From Aquimarina sp. (GTDB lineage: Bacteria > Bacteroidota > Bacteroidia > Flavobacteriales > Flavobacteriaceae): a DNA stretch of 15,448 nt. Under the pieces are notes generated by a model. The model made no database searches. It was not told the origin of the DNA and was given only the letters and a program-made list of their open reading frames with translations. The stretch covers positions 1-15,448 of the forward strand of contig WTKB01000268.1 of NCBI GenBank assembly GCA_011524575.1, in the 5' to 3' direction. A program made the position numbers and the translations under genes. This document shows, one piece after another, positions 1 to 7,557 of this stretch (positions within the stretch are counted from its first letter, which is position 1; each line of letters starts with the position of its first letter).

Positions 1-1
1 T

Positions 2-58
2 TTTCATAACGTTTTGACAAAGATAGAGAAATCATTGGGAATTTTAGAGCATGTTTAA
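2..58 (+). CDS. possible 3' end of a rightward gene cut by the window edge
   Basis: One frame is open from base 2 to a TAA at 56-58 and would encode an 18-residue tail ending in LGILEHV. The other two forward frames stop within the first 20 bases. A terminator-like hairpin follows at 81-127, as expected after a rightward gene. The family cannot be recognised from so little. The last codons overlap a sequence that matches the end of the repeat family described below (47-59), so the present stop codon may come from that repeat. It could equally be non-coding DNA; 18 open codons is weak evidence. Confidence 0.3.
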   Translation, partial: FHNVLTKIEKSLGILEHV

Positions 59-59
59 A
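47..59 (+). repeat. lone end of the palindromic repeat family
   Basis: The bases GAGCATGTTTAAA match the 13-base end GAGCTTGTTTAAA of the repeat family at 12 of 13 positions, and they are preceded by TTA, as copy A is. The DNA after it does not resemble either half of the repeat interior, so this is a solo end or remnant rather than a full copy. A chance match is possible in AT-rich DNA. Confidence 0.35.
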
Positions 60-80
60 AGCCAATGAAAACGGTTATTC

Positions 81-127
81 AAGACCGCCCTTAGAAATCC
101 TTTTAAGGGTTGTTTTTTTATTTTTTT
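81..127 (+). terminator. putative terminator of the upstream rightward gene
   Basis: CCCTTA at 88-93 pairs with TAAGGG at 104-109. The stem can be extended outward with one mismatch and wobble pairs into the flanking A-rich and T-rich bases. A T-rich run follows to base 127. The shape fits an intrinsic terminator reading rightward, but the core stem is short. Confidence 0.45.
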
Positions 128-135
128 AAAGCTGT

Positions 136-256
136 TAAACTTTATACCAATTGATCTTTAAAATCGACATCATAAATCGTTTCTTTTTACTTTCTACTTT
201 ATTAGAAAAATAAACCGTAGCATAAGGCTATGCTTGATTTTTATAATGCGGGTACC
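136..256. repeat. possible degenerate second repeat, no gene
   Basis: This non-coding stretch begins with ATACCAA (144-150) and ends with GGTACC (251-256). It has loosely mirrored blocks near both ends (TTTAAAATCGACAT on the left; the reverse complement of GCTTGATTTTTA on the right). Inside is a small hairpin, AGCATA at 219-224 pairing with TATGCT at 229-234. It may be a decayed palindromic repeat different from the main family. The mirror symmetry is weak, so this is tentative. Confidence 0.25.
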
Positions 257-275
257 AAAAAAACTACACCGAAAC

Positions 276-314
276 AAAAGAGGTTAGAAAAACCACGTTT
301 TTCTAACCTCTTTT
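276..314 (-). terminator. strong bidirectional terminator downstream of pheS
   Basis: A perfect 17-bp inverted repeat: the left arm 276-292 (AAAAGAGGTTAGAAAAA) pairs with 298-314 around a 5-base loop (CCACG). It has a central GC-containing block with A runs on one side and T runs on the other, so it can act in both directions. It sits 29 bases past the pheS stop codon, in the convergent spacer between pheS and any rightward gene upstream. Confidence 0.85.
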
Positions 315-343
315 TAGGTATAATAAAAGATATAAAACTTCTT

Positions 344-1381
344 TTACAATGGCATATACTTTCCTTTAAATTGCTTTAAGAATCGCACATCATTTTCAAA
401 AAATAAACGAATATCTCCAATTTGATGTAAAAGCATTGCTATACGTTCTACACCTACTCCAAAAGCAAAACCACTATATTCTTTAGGGTCGATATTGCAA
501 TTGGTAAGTACGTTAGGATCTACCATTCCACAACCACCTATTTCGAGCCAACCTGTTCCTTTAGTAATTTTGTAATCGGTTTCGGTTTCTAATCCCCAAT
601 AAATATCAATTTCGGCACTAGGCTCTGTAAATGGAAAGTAAGAAGGGCGTAAACGTATTTTACTTTTACCAAAAAGTTGCTCGGTAAAGTAAAGCAAGGT
701 TTGTTTCAAATCTGAAAAAGAAACGTTCTTATCAATATATAAACCTTCTACTTGGTGGAAAATACAATGGGAGCGTGCCGAAATCGCTTCGTTACGAAAT
801 ACTCTTCCTGGAGAAATGGTTCGAATCGGAGGCTTGTTTTCTTCCATATAACGCACTTGTACCGATGAGGTATGCGTACGTAGTAAAATATCCTCAGGAT
901 TGGTTTGTATAAAAAACGTATCCTGCATATCTCTTGCAGGGTGGTACTCTGGTAAGTTTAAAGCTGTAAAGTTATGCCAATCGTCTTCAACCTCTGGACC
1001 TTCACTTACATTAAAGCCAATACGAGAAAAGATTTCAATAATTTGATTTCTTACAATAGATATAGGATGCCTTGCACCAATTTCTAGGGCTTCACCTGGT
1101 CGTGTTAAATCTCCCCAAGAAGTTTCTTTTCCTGAAGTTACTTTCGTACTCAAACTAGACTTAAGATCATTTACTTTTTGTTCTGCAGTCGATTTCCAAG
1201 TATTTAACACCTTTCCAAATTCCTTTTTTTGGTCGGCAGGTACTTCTTTAAATTTAGCGAAATATTCTTTTAAGGCACCTTTACTTCCTAAGATTTCCAC
1301 TCGAAAGGCTTCTAGTTCTTCTAAGGTGTTGGCATTAAAGGCTTCTGCTTCTTGTATCCGAGCTTTAATTTCTTCAATCAT
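344..1381 (-). CDS. pheS: phenylalanine--tRNA ligase alpha subunit
   Basis: Catalytic subunit of the cytoplasmic alpha2-beta2 phenylalanyl-tRNA synthetase, which charges tRNA-Phe. At 345 residues it is of normal length for the family. Residues 1-90 form the charged, helical N-terminal arm that contacts tRNA. The class II catalytic core follows, with HPARDMQDTFF at 147-157, RTHTSSVQ at 168-175, motif 2 around FRNEAISARSHCIFHQ (195-210), and motif 3 GFAFGVGVERIAM (304-316). The beta subunit gene, pheT, is not in the window, which is common where pheS and pheT are unlinked. The ATG at 1381 is chosen because the conserved N-terminal arm starts there. The HAD gene lies upstream on the same strand, but a repeat copy and about 265 bases separate them, so pheS probably has its own promoter. 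Confidence 0.97.
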   Translation of the reverse strand: MIEEIKARIQEAEAFNANTLEELEAFRVEILGSKGALKEYFAKFKEVPADQKKEFGKVLNTWKSTAEQKVNDLKSSLSTKVTSGKETSWGDLTRPGEALEIGARHPISIVRNQIIEIFSRIGFNVSEGPEVEDDWHNFTALNLPEYHPARDMQDTFFIQTNPEDILLRTHTSSVQVRYMEENKPPIRTISPGRVFRNEAISARSHCIFHQVEGLYIDKNVSFSDLKQTLLYFTEQLFGKSKIRLRPSYFPFTEPSAEIDIYWGLETETDYKITKGTGWLEIGGCGMVDPNVLTNCNIDPKEYSGFAFGVGVERIAMLLHQIGDIRLFFENDVRFLKQFKGKYMPL

Positions 1382-1407
1382 TGTGAAAATGTAAATTTAT
1401 AGAATAA

Positions 1408-1415
1408 CAAATTTA
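1408..1415 (-). promoter_or_regulatory. possible -7 element for pheS
   Basis: Read leftward, the bases are TAAATTTG, an exact match to the Bacteroidota -7 consensus TAnnTTTG, 27 bases upstream of the pheS start codon. No convincing -33 TTG box lies at the expected distance, so the call rests on one short motif in AT-rich DNA. Confidence 0.35.
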
Positions 1416-1424
1416 GTAAAAATT

Positions 1425-1636
1425 GAACGGATCTTAGTTTTTTATATTTAGAGCTTGTTTAAAGGTACTACTTCTTGTAATCCAAAATTTTAAGAACTAG
1501 GATCCCTTTAAAAGGACTTACATATTTCAGGCATGCACATCATTTAAAAGTAACCCAAAAAACCTTACACTTTTGGATTACAGTTTGTATTTAGTTTAAA
1601 CAAGCTCTTATCTCAAAAAGGTTAAGATCCGTGTTC
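1425..1636. repeat. outer inverted repeat surrounding copy A
   Basis: GAACGGATCTTA at 1425-1436 is the reverse complement of the bases at 1623-1636, apart from a 2-base bulge. The sequences just inside are a T run on the left and an A run on the right, which also complement each other. These arms enclose repeat copy A. They may be the two halves of an older hairpin, perhaps the terminator of the HAD gene, into whose loop the repeat was inserted. Confidence 0.5.
1451..1607 (+). repeat. palindromic repeat element, copy A (157 bp)
   Basis: A full copy of the repeat family. The ends GAGCTTGTTTAAA (1451-1463) and TTTAAACAAGCTC (1595-1607) are perfect 13-bp inverted repeats. Further inside, a block around TGTAATCCAAAATTTTAAG (1476-1494) is mirrored by the block before TTTGGATTACAG (1571-1582), so the whole unit can fold into one long hairpin. 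TTA flanks it on both sides (1448-1450 and 1608-1610), consistent with a 3-bp target duplication. It has no coding capacity. It lies between the HAD and pheS genes, both read leftward. The orientation of this copy is taken as the reference. Confidence 0.85.
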
Positions 1637-1646
1637 TTCTATTAGG

Positions 1647-2495
1647 TTATTTATTTTGATAGGCATCAATAACTTTTGCGATAATTTTTTCAACACCAAA
1701 TGCATCATTTGAATCCGTTTCAAATTTTGCAGTTTGCTTAACTTCTGGATGTGCATTTTGCATGGCGTAACTAAAAGAAGCATCTTTTAGCATTTCTAAA
1801 TCATTTTTAAAATCTCCGAAAACCATGGTTTCAGATGGAGATATTCCTAACTTTTTTTGCAATCGATTTATAGCTACTCCTTTATTGGTGCTTACATTAG
1901 CAATATCTAGCCAGTTTTCTCCTGAAACTTTTAATAACCAATTTTTGTAGTTAGTATTTGTTTGCTCTTCAAAATGTTTTTTAAATACAGGGTATAAATA
2001 TTTTTCAGAACTTTCTGGATGGTAAAGAGCAATTTTGAGTAAGGTATCTTCATAATGTTCAACTACCTTAGTAGTAAGCGTATTTACAATAGTAGAAGAT
2101 GGATGGTATTCCCTTAGTTTTTTATCTAGAGTAGGGCTTGTTTTTTCAAAATATGCAGATTTTTTACCACATAATATTAAACAAGAGTTGGGGATTTTTT
2201 TTGCAATTTCAACAATATCATCTGCTTTATATGCAGGGATTCCTTCTGTAGAAAAGTCCTCGCCTTTGTGTTGGGTATAAGCACCATTTTCTGCAACAAT
2301 AGAAATTCTATTTATAATTCCAGGAAGTTTACTAGCAATACCTTCATATTGTCTTCCGCTAGCTGCAACAAATGCTACCTTAAATTTTTCTAGTATTTTA
2401 AACTGTTCTAGAAATAGCTTGCTAACTTCATGTTTAGAGTTGAGTAGTGTACCATCTAAATCACTTACAATAAGTTTTACCTTTGAGAAGTCCAT
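1647..2495 (-). CDS. Cof-type HAD-IIB family hydrolase
   Basis: A predicted cytoplasmic phosphatase of the Cof/YidA group of the haloacid dehalogenase superfamily, whose members typically remove phosphate from sugar phosphates, nucleotides or flavin precursors; the substrate is not predictable here. With the chosen start the protein has 282 residues, typical for the group. Motif I is SDLDGTLL (11-18) with nucleophile D12 and acid/base D14. Motif II is S46 in ASGR, motif III is K205 in NKG, and motif IV is GDFKND (227-232), close to the usual GDGxND. The C2-type cap lies between motifs II and III. An in-frame ATG 13 codons upstream exists (2534), but the alignable N-terminus begins at MDFSKVKLIVSDLDG, so 2495 is preferred. 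The gene is bracketed by two oppositely oriented repeat copies (1451-1607 and 2575-2728). Confidence 0.9.
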   Translation of the reverse strand: MDFSKVKLIVSDLDGTLLNSKHEVSKLFLEQFKILEKFKVAFVAASGRQYEGIASKLPGIINRISIVAENGAYTQHKGEDFSTEGIPAYKADDIVEIAKKIPNSCLILCGKKSAYFEKTSPTLDKKLREYHPSSTIVNTLTTKVVEHYEDTLLKIALYHPESSEKYLYPVFKKHFEEQTNTNYKNWLLKVSGENWLDIANVSTNKGVAINRLQKKLGISPSETMVFGDFKNDLEMLKDASFSYAMQNAHPEVKQTAKFETDSNDAFGVEKIIAKVIDAYQNK

Positions 2496-2539
2496 GTTTT
2501 TTCGGGTTAGATCATTGATTATATTACATAGCATGTCTT

Positions 2540-2554
2540 ATACCAAGTTGGTAT
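2540..2554. repeat. short ATACCAA-TTGGTAT palindrome
   Basis: ATACCAA (2540-2546) and TTGGTAT (2548-2554) are perfect 7-bp arms around one base, located 44-59 bases upstream of the HAD start. A related hexamer pair is at 8919-8932 (ATACC and GGTAT), and single copies occur at 144-150 and 9358-9364. It may be a regulatory site or a repeat remnant; no function can be assigned. Confidence 0.35.
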
Positions 2555-2560
2555 ATTTAA

Positions 2561-2571
2561 GAAACAAGCTC
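2561..2571. repeat. lone repeat end abutting copy B
   Basis: The bases GAAACAAGCTC match the outward end of the repeat family (AAACAAGCTC). They are separated from copy B only by TAA (2572-2574), so two repeat ends face each other and form a near-perfect palindrome at 2562-2584. It may be the remnant of a second element inserted at the same TAA. Confidence 0.55.
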
Positions 2572-2574
2572 TAA

Positions 2575-2728
2575 GAGCTTGTTTAAAGGGAATACAAACT
2601 GTAATTCAGAAGTTTAATATTTTGGTTTACTTTTAAATGACGTGCATATCGAGATGTGTAAGTCCTTTTAAAGTGATCCAAGTTCTTAAAACTTTGGATT
2701 ACAGAAAGTAGTGAGTTTAAATAAGCTC
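2575..2728 (-). repeat. palindromic repeat element, copy B (154 bp)
   Basis: A full copy in the opposite orientation to copy A. The ends are GAGCTTGTTTAAA (2575-2587) and TTTAAATAAGCTC (2716-2728), with one mismatch. The subterminal mirrored blocks around CTGTAATTCAGAAG and the ATTACAG near 2699-2705 are present, as is the central CATATCGAGATGTG palindrome. The left flank is TAA and the right flank is TTA, so no exact 3-bp direct duplication is seen. It lies between the start of the HAD gene and the 3' end of alaS. Confidence 0.85.
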
Positions 2729-2748
2729 TTAGATGATATTTTATTTTA

Positions 2749-2799
2749 CTATTTATAAGTTGCTGTAAAAAAAAATATTTTTCAGCAACTTATAAGTAG
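2749..2799 (-). terminator. putative alaS terminator
   Basis: A 17-base arm at 2749-2765 (ending in AAGTTGCTG) pairs with 2783-2799 (starting CAGCAACTT), with one G-T wobble. The internal A and T runs between the arms can extend the stem. It lies 45 bases beyond the alaS stop codon. The T run lies inside the loop rather than after the stem in the leftward direction, so termination efficiency is uncertain. Confidence 0.6.
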
Positions 2800-2843
2800 T
2801 AAGGTGTTATTTGTGACTATTATAAACAGTGTAATACTAGGTT

Positions 2844-5483
2844 TTAAGCCGATTCAATAAGTGTTTTAGCTGCGTCAAGTGCATTTTGGATTCCAGAAAT
2901 ATTCTTTCCTCCAGCGGTTGCAAAAAAGGCTTGACCACCACCACCACCTTGGATGTGTTTTCCTAGTTCACGTACTATTTTTCCTGCGTTGAGGTCTTTG
3001 TTTTTTGTGAGTTCTTTAGAGATGTAACAACTCAAAATAGCTTTTTCTCCTTGTGTACTTCCAATAAGTATAAATGCATTTTCTTTATTTTTTCCAAGTT
3101 CAAAACAAAGGTCTTTTACGCCTTGCGAGTCAAGATCAATTTTTTGAACTAAGAATAGTGTTTCATTAACTGTTTCAAAGGCATTTGATAATTGTTCTCC
3201 TAATTGAATTGCTTTTTGTTTTGAGAAAGCTTCAATTTGCTTTTTTAGTTCGCTATTTTCTTCTTGTAAACTGATAACCGACTTTAAAGGATCTTTAGTG
3301 TTTTTAAGTTGGTTTTTAAGAGCTAATAGTTCTAATTCTTGCTTATTAAAATAGGCTTTAGCTTCTTTACTTGTAATCGCTTCAATTCTACGAATTCCTG
3401 AAGCTACTGCCGATTCACTTTTGATTTTAAAATGCCAAATCTCCGCAGTATTTTTCACATGTGTTCCTCCACAAAGTTCGATAGAGTTTCCAAAACGAAT
3501 ACTTCGTACCACTTTTCCGTATTTTTCACCAAAGAGTGCTTTAGCTCCTTGTTCAAGAGCATTTTCTATAGTATCGTTTCTGTTTTCTATAAGCTCGATA
3601 CTTTCTGATATACGTTCATTTACAAAGTGTTCTACTTTTTTTAATTCTTCATCAGTAACTTTAGAGAAATGAGAAAAGTCAAAACGTAAATTTTTAGCAC
3701 TTACCATTGATCCTTTTTGCTCTACATGGTTTCCTAATATTGAAACAAGTGCTTCGTGTAATAGATGTGTTGCTGTATGGTTTGCAGTAGCTCCAGTACG
3801 GTTTTCAGCGTTTACTACTGCAGTTATTTTGCCAGAAATGTTTTCTGGTAATTCTTTAGTTACATGAAAAATAAGGTTATTTTCTTTTTTTGTATTTAGT
3901 ACTGCAACTTTTTGTCCTGATGGGCTGTGTAAATAACCAATATCTCCTAGTTGTCCTCCACCTTCTGGGTAAAATGGAGTGGTAGCAAGTATAATTTGGT
4001 ATTGTACGCCATGTTTTTTATGTTCGGTTCTTCTGTACTGAGTGATTGTAGTTTCACAACTTAAGGCATCATAACCTATAAAATCAGTAGTAATATCTTT
4101 TTGAATGATTTGCCAGTCTCCAGTAGCTACCTGTTGTGCTGCTCTTGAACGTTCTTTTTGTTTTTGAAGTTCGGTTTCAAAACCTTTATGATCTAGCTGG
4201 TATCCTTTTTCACTTAGGATAAGCATGGTAAGATCTATTGGGAAACCAAAAGTGTCGTAAAGTTCAAAGGCTTTTTCACCTGAAAGGGTTTTGTTTTCTG
4301 ATTTATTAATAACATCATCTAATCGTATAAGCCCTTTTTCTAGTGTCTTTAAAAAAGAGTGCTCTTCCTCTTTAATTACATTTTCTATCAGCGTTTTTTG
4401 AGTAATAAGTTCTGGGAAAGTTTCTCCCATTTGTTCCGCTAAAGTTGAGGTAAGTTTATAGATAAATGGCTCTTCAGTATTTAAAAAAGTAAATCCATAA
4501 CGAATAGCCCTTCTAAGAATCCTACGAATGACATAACCAGCACCATTATTACTTGGTAATTGTCCGTCAGCTATAGAAAAAGCAACTGCTCTTACGTGAT
4601 CTGCAATTACTCGGATGGCTACGCTTACTTTACCATCAGCGTTTTCAGGTAAGCTTTCTTTGTCGTATGTACTGCCTGTAATTGCTTCAATTTTTGCAAT
4701 TAGAGGTGTGAAAACATCTGTGTCATAGTTAGAACGTACGCCTTGCATTGCCATACATAAACGCTCAAAGCCCATACCTGTATCGATGTGTTGTGCCGCT
4801 AGTTTTTCTAGTGACCCATCAGCTTTACGATTGTATTGCATAAATACCAAATTCCAGATTTCTACAACTTGAGGGTGGTCTTGGTTTACAAGATCTCTTC
4901 CAGAAATTTGTGCCTTTTCCTCTTGAGTACGTAGGTCTATGTGAATTTCTGAGCAAGGACCACAAGGACCTTGGTCTCCCATTTCCCAGAAGTTATCCGC
5001 TTTATTTCCCATTATGATGCGTTCTTTGGGTACGATTTTGCTCCAAAGTTCCATGGCTTCTGTATCTAAAGAGAGTCCATCTTCCGAAGAACCTTCAAAA
5101 ATAGATACATATAAATCCTCAGGGTTTAATCCATAAATAGCTACTAAAAGCTCCCATGCCCATTCGATAGCTTCTTTTTTAAAGTAATCTCCAAAACTCC
5201 AGTTCCCTAGCATTTCAAAAAGTGTATGGTGGTAGGTATCCATACCTACTTCTTCTAAGTCGTTATGTTTTCCACTTACACGTAAACATTTTTGAGTATC
5301 GGCTATACGATTGTATTCTGGTTCTGCATTACCCAAAAAGTACTCTTTAAAAGGATTCATTCCTGCGTTTACAAAAAGCAAACTAGGGTCGTTTTTTAAT
5401 ACCAAAGGTGCAGAAGCAACAATTTGGTGGTTTTTACTTTTAAAAAAATCGAGGAATTTTCTTCTAATTTCTTGAGATTTCAT
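2844..5483 (-). CDS. alaS: alanine--tRNA ligase
   Basis: Cytoplasmic class II synthetase that charges tRNA-Ala and edits mischarged Ser or Gly. The 879-residue length is normal. The N-terminal catalytic domain has motif 1 around [19 protein letters not shown] (24-42), with R68 and H73 nearby and [13 protein letters not shown] at 89-101. The tRNA-recognition helical domain follows to about residue 455. The editing domain carries the metal-binding HTATH at 569-573 (H569, H573) and CGGTH at 671-675 (C671, H675). The C-terminal C-Ala domain ends with the oligomerisation/DHHA1-like glycine run GGGGG (846-850). All signature residues are present, so the enzyme looks intact. The gene is divergent from the M23 peptidase gene across a 147-base spacer. 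Confidence 0.98.
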   Translation of the reverse strand: MKSQEIRRKFLDFFKSKNHQIVASAPLVLKNDPSLLFVNAGMNPFKEYFLGNAEPEYNRIADTQKCLRVSGKHNDLEEVGMDTYHHTLFEMLGNWSFGDYFKKEAIEWAWELLVAIYGLNPEDLYVSIFEGSSEDGLSLDTEAMELWSKIVPKERIIMGNKADNFWEMGDQGPCGPCSEIHIDLRTQEEKAQISGRDLVNQDHPQVVEIWNLVFMQYNRKADGSLEKLAAQHIDTGMGFERLCMAMQGVRSNYDTDVFTPLIAKIEAITGSTYDKESLPENADGKVSVAIRVIADHVRAVAFSIADGQLPSNNGAGYVIRRILRRAIRYGFTFLNTEEPFIYKLTSTLAEQMGETFPELITQKTLIENVIKEEEHSFLKTLEKGLIRLDDVINKSENKTLSGEKAFELYDTFGFPIDLTMLILSEKGYQLDHKGFETELQKQKERSRAAQQVATGDWQIIQKDITTDFIGYDALSCETTITQYRRTEHKKHGVQYQIILATTPFYPEGGGQLGDIGYLHSPSGQKVAVLNTKKENNLIFHVTKELPENISGKITAVVNAENRTGATANHTATHLLHEALVSILGNHVEQKGSMVSAKNLRFDFSHFSKVTDEELKKVEHFVNERISESIELIENRNDTIENALEQGAKALFGEKYGKVVRSIRFGNSIELCGGTHVKNTAEIWHFKIKSESAVASGIRRIEAITSKEAKAYFNKQELELLALKNQLKNTKDPLKSVISLQEENSELKKQIEAFSKQKAIQLGEQLSNAFETVNETLFLVQKIDLDSQGVKDLCFELGKNKENAFILIGSTQGEKAILSCYISKELTKNKDLNAGKIVRELGKHIQGGGGGQAFFATAGGKNISGIQNALDAAKTLIESA

Positions 5484-5560
5484 GAGAAATAACTTATTGA
5501 TAGCGTTGATTAATATGTATGTATCTGATTTTCAGTATATTTATTTTGAAATCAAATAAT

Positions 5561-5568
5561 TATATTTG
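5561..5568 (+). promoter_or_regulatory. possible -7 element for the M23-LemA-TPM cluster
   Basis: TATATTTG matches the Bacteroidota -7 consensus TAnnTTTG and would give a leader of about 55 bases before the ATG at 5631. The nearest TTTG upstream ends 12 bases away, closer than usual for a -33 box, so only the -7 element is supported. Confidence 0.35.
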
Positions 5569-5608
5569 TTAAAAAATGAAATGTACTATTTTTTAATGAT
5601 AGTTATTT

Positions 5609-5637
5609 CAAAAATACTATATTTTAATTTATGTCAA
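5609..5637 (-). promoter_or_regulatory. possible alaS promoter overlapping the divergent start codon
   Basis: Read leftward, TTTG at 5637-5634 is followed after 17 bases by TATTTTTG at 5616-5609. Both the sequence and the spacing fit the Bacteroidota -33/-7 promoter pattern. Transcription would start near 5600 and leave an alaS leader of roughly 120 bases. The -33 box lies within the first codons of the divergent peptidase gene (ATG 5631), so the two promoters would overlap and might compete. Confidence 0.4.
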
Positions 5638-6608
5638 AGATTAAATACTATTACGATACAGAGACTTTATCTTATCGTGAAATAGAGCCTTCTATAAAAA
5701 AACGATGGGCAAATGCACTTCTTTGGTTGCTCAGTGTGTTTTGCATGGCAATGCTTTTAATGGTTGTTTACTTAAGTATTCCTCAAATAGAAAGCCCAAA
5801 AGAAAAGAGTTACCGAAGAGAGCTTTCACTTATGCAAGAACAATATAAGTCCCTTAACCAAAAAATTCATTTACAGCAAGAAGTTCTTAAAGAAATTGCA
5901 GACAGAGACAATAATATTTATCGTTTGTATTTTGAGGTTGACCCTATAAGCGAAGAGGAGCGTCTAGCTGGTTTTGGAGGGATAAATAGATATAACCAGT
6001 ACGAAGGTTATGATAATTCCGAACTGATTAAACATACCCACCAGCAAGTAGATCAGATTACGAAACAAATTTCAGTACAGTCAGAATCTCTAGATGAAAT
6101 TGTAGAACTTGCTAAAGAGAAACAAGAATTACTTACTGCAATACCTGCTATACAGCCTGTTAGTAACGAGGATCTTACTCGTATGGCTTCAGGGTATGGG
6201 ATGCGAAATGATCCTTTTACAAAAGCTCGTAAAATGCATAAGGGTATGGACTTCACCTCTCCAAGAGGGACTCCTATCTATGCAACTGGAGATGGGGTTG
6301 TTATTCGAGCAGATAGTCGTTCATCAGGTTATGGGAAACATGTTCGTATCAATCATGGATATGGATATGTAACCTTGTATGCACACATGTATAAATATAA
6401 TGTCCGAAAAGGACAAAAAGTAAAACGAGGTGATGTTATTGGTTTTGTTGGAAGTACAGGCCGTTCACAAGCACCTCATTTACACTATGAAGTCCGTAAG
6501 GATGGTAAACATATAAATCCTGTAAACTTTTATTACGGAAATTTATCAGCGGAAGAATTTGCTATTCTCCTTGAGAAATCCAAACAGGCAAACCAATCTT
6601 TAGACTAA
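5631..6608 (+). CDS. membrane-anchored M23 (LytM-type) peptidase
   Basis: A predicted zinc metallopeptidase or activator acting on peptidoglycan cross-bridges in the periplasm. Residues 1-26 are cytoplasmic and basic at the end, a single membrane helix spans about 27-50, and a coiled-coil stalk covers about 58-95 and 130-170. The LytM domain occupies about 185-300. All zinc ligands and catalytic residues are visible: H203 and D207 in HKGMD, H252 in YAHMY, and H283 and H285 in HLHYE, so it appears catalytically competent rather than a degenerate EnvC/NlpD type. The 325-residue layout resembles the M23 proteins commonly found beside alaS in Flavobacteria. It is the first gene of a compact cluster; only three bases separate its stop from the MerR-like gene. 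Its substrate and division role are inferred from the family. Confidence 0.93.
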   Translation: MSKIKYYYDTETLSYREIEPSIKKRWANALLWLLSVFCMAMLLMVVYLSIPQIESPKEKSYRRELSLMQEQYKSLNQKIHLQQEVLKEIADRDNNIYRLYFEVDPISEEERLAGFGGINRYNQYEGYDNSELIKHTHQQVDQITKQISVQSESLDEIVELAKEKQELLTAIPAIQPVSNEDLTRMASGYGMRNDPFTKARKMHKGMDFTSPRGTPIYATGDGVVIRADSRSSGYGKHVRINHGYGYVTLYAHMYKYNVRKGQKVKRGDVIGFVGSTGRSQAPHLHYEVRKDGKHINPVNFYYGNLSAEEFAILLEKSKQANQSLD

Positions 6609-6611
6609 ACT

Positions 6612-6941
6612 ATGCGTGTAGAACTTTCCGAAAAGCGTTATCATTCAATAGGTGAGGTTGCCGAAGCTTTTGGAGTCAATACTTCTTTAATAAGGTTTTG
6701 GGAAAAAGAATTCTCTCAAATAAAACCTAAAAAGAATAAAAATGGGGTACGTTATTTTAGTAAAAAAGATATTGATGCAGTCAGCTTAATCTATCATTTA
6801 GTTAAAGAGCGTGGTTTTACTTTAGAAGGAGCAAAAGAACATCTCAAAAATCACCCTAAAAAAAATGATCAAAATCTAGATTTGCTTCAGAAATTACAAA
6901 AGATTAAAGCAACTCTAGAAGAATTAAAATCAAATTTATAA
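6612..6941 (+). CDS. small MerR-like transcriptional regulator
   Basis: A 109-residue DNA-binding protein. Residues 9-78 form a MerR-type winged helix: the helix-turn-helix IGEVAEAFGVNTSLIRFWEKEF (13-34) is followed by the wing NGVRYFSKKDIDAV (44-57) and the linker helices LVKERGFTLEGAKEHL. A short charged helix (about 85-109) probably makes the dimer coiled coil. No C-terminal effector domain or metal-binding cysteine is present, so it does not look like a classical metal or drug sensor. The ATG follows the peptidase stop after three bases, and lemA begins 25 bases downstream, so it is likely co-transcribed and may regulate the cluster or unrelated targets. Confidence 0.88.
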   Translation: MRVELSEKRYHSIGEVAEAFGVNTSLIRFWEKEFSQIKPKKNKNGVRYFSKKDIDAVSLIYHLVKERGFTLEGAKEHLKNHPKKNDQNLDLLQKLQKIKATLEELKSNL

Positions 6942-6966
6942 TTTATTTCAATTTTATATCCAAACT

Positions 6967-7557
6967 ATGAAAACATTTTTTAAATGTATTGGTGTGTTAC
7001 TTTTAATGCTTTCTTTAAACTCTTGTGGTTACTATAACAACATGGTTACTTTGAATGAGGATGTAGATGAGGCATGGGGAAATGTACAAACAGCTTATCA
7101 ACGTAGAAATGATCTTATAGGAAACCTTGTGAAAACCGTTCAAGGAGCTGCTGATTTTGAAAAAAGTGCTCTTGTAGATGTAGTTAACGCAAGAGCTAAA
7201 GCGACTTCAATAACTATTGATCCCAGTAATATTACTCCAGAACAACTTGCAAAGTTTAATAAAGTTCAAGGAGGGCTTTCAGGGGCATTAAAAAGTTTAT
7301 TAGTCTCAGTGGAACGTTATCCTGATCTAAAGGCAAATAAAAACTTTTTGAAACTTCAAGACGAATTAACTTCTACTGAAAATCAAATTTTGACTGCTCG
7401 TACGCGTTTCAATGAAGGAGTAAAGCCTTATAATACCTATGTTAAAAAATTTCCAAATAATTTTTTTGCTGGTTGGTTTGGTTTTGATTCTAAACCCTAT
7501 TTTGAAGCTGAAGCTGGGGCAGAAAAGCCCGTAGATGTTAATTTTAACTTCAAGTAA
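6967..7557 (+). CDS. lemA: LemA family lipoprotein
   Basis: A 196-residue helical envelope protein of the LemA family, whose biochemical role is not established. The N-terminus is a lipoprotein signal: a hydrophobic stretch at 8-17 and the lipobox LNSC with acylated C20. No acidic residue follows the cysteine, which under the usual sorting rules suggests the outer membrane. The mature part starts with the family signature: YNNMVTLNEDVDEAWGNVQ (23-41) and YQRRNDLIGNLV (44-55), followed by amphipathic helices with ERYPDLKANKNFLKLQDEL (117-135). The C-terminus carries the usual Phe/Pro-rich segment FPNNFFAGWFGF. Its stop codon is directly followed by the ATG of the first TPM gene, and LemA-TPM pairing is a recurrent arrangement, suggesting a shared membrane function. 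Confidence 0.93.
   Translation: MKTFFKCIGVLLLMLSLNSCGYYNNMVTLNEDVDEAWGNVQTAYQRRNDLIGNLVKTVQGAADFEKSALVDVVNARAKATSITIDPSNITPEQLAKFNKVQGGLSGALKSLLVSVERYPDLKANKNFLKLQDELTSTENQILTARTRFNEGVKPYNTYVKKFPNNFFAGWFGFDSKPYFEAEAGAEKPVDVNFNFK

Noticed and set aside
1382..1646. T-box or other tRNA-sensing leader upstream of pheS
   Set aside because: The structured DNA is explained by repeat copy A and its flanking arms, with no T-box sequence; T-boxes are not expected in Bacteroidota.
2496..2534. Longer N-terminus for the HAD hydrolase
   Set aside because: The 13 extra residues precede the usual family start and look like untranslated leader.
1451..2728. Complete composite transposon or insertion sequence
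   Set aside because: No transposase or recombinase reading frame is present inside or near the repeats; only a passenger-like arrangement is seen.
3421..3672. Open frame of 83 codons on the + strand
   Set aside because: It lies antisense within the conserved editing-domain region of alaS, is Ser/Phe/Cys-rich and resembles no protein family.
6053..6372. Open frames on both strands (6053-6256 minus, 6109-6372 plus)
   Set aside because: Both overlap the conserved LytM domain of the M23 peptidase in other frames; they are shadows.
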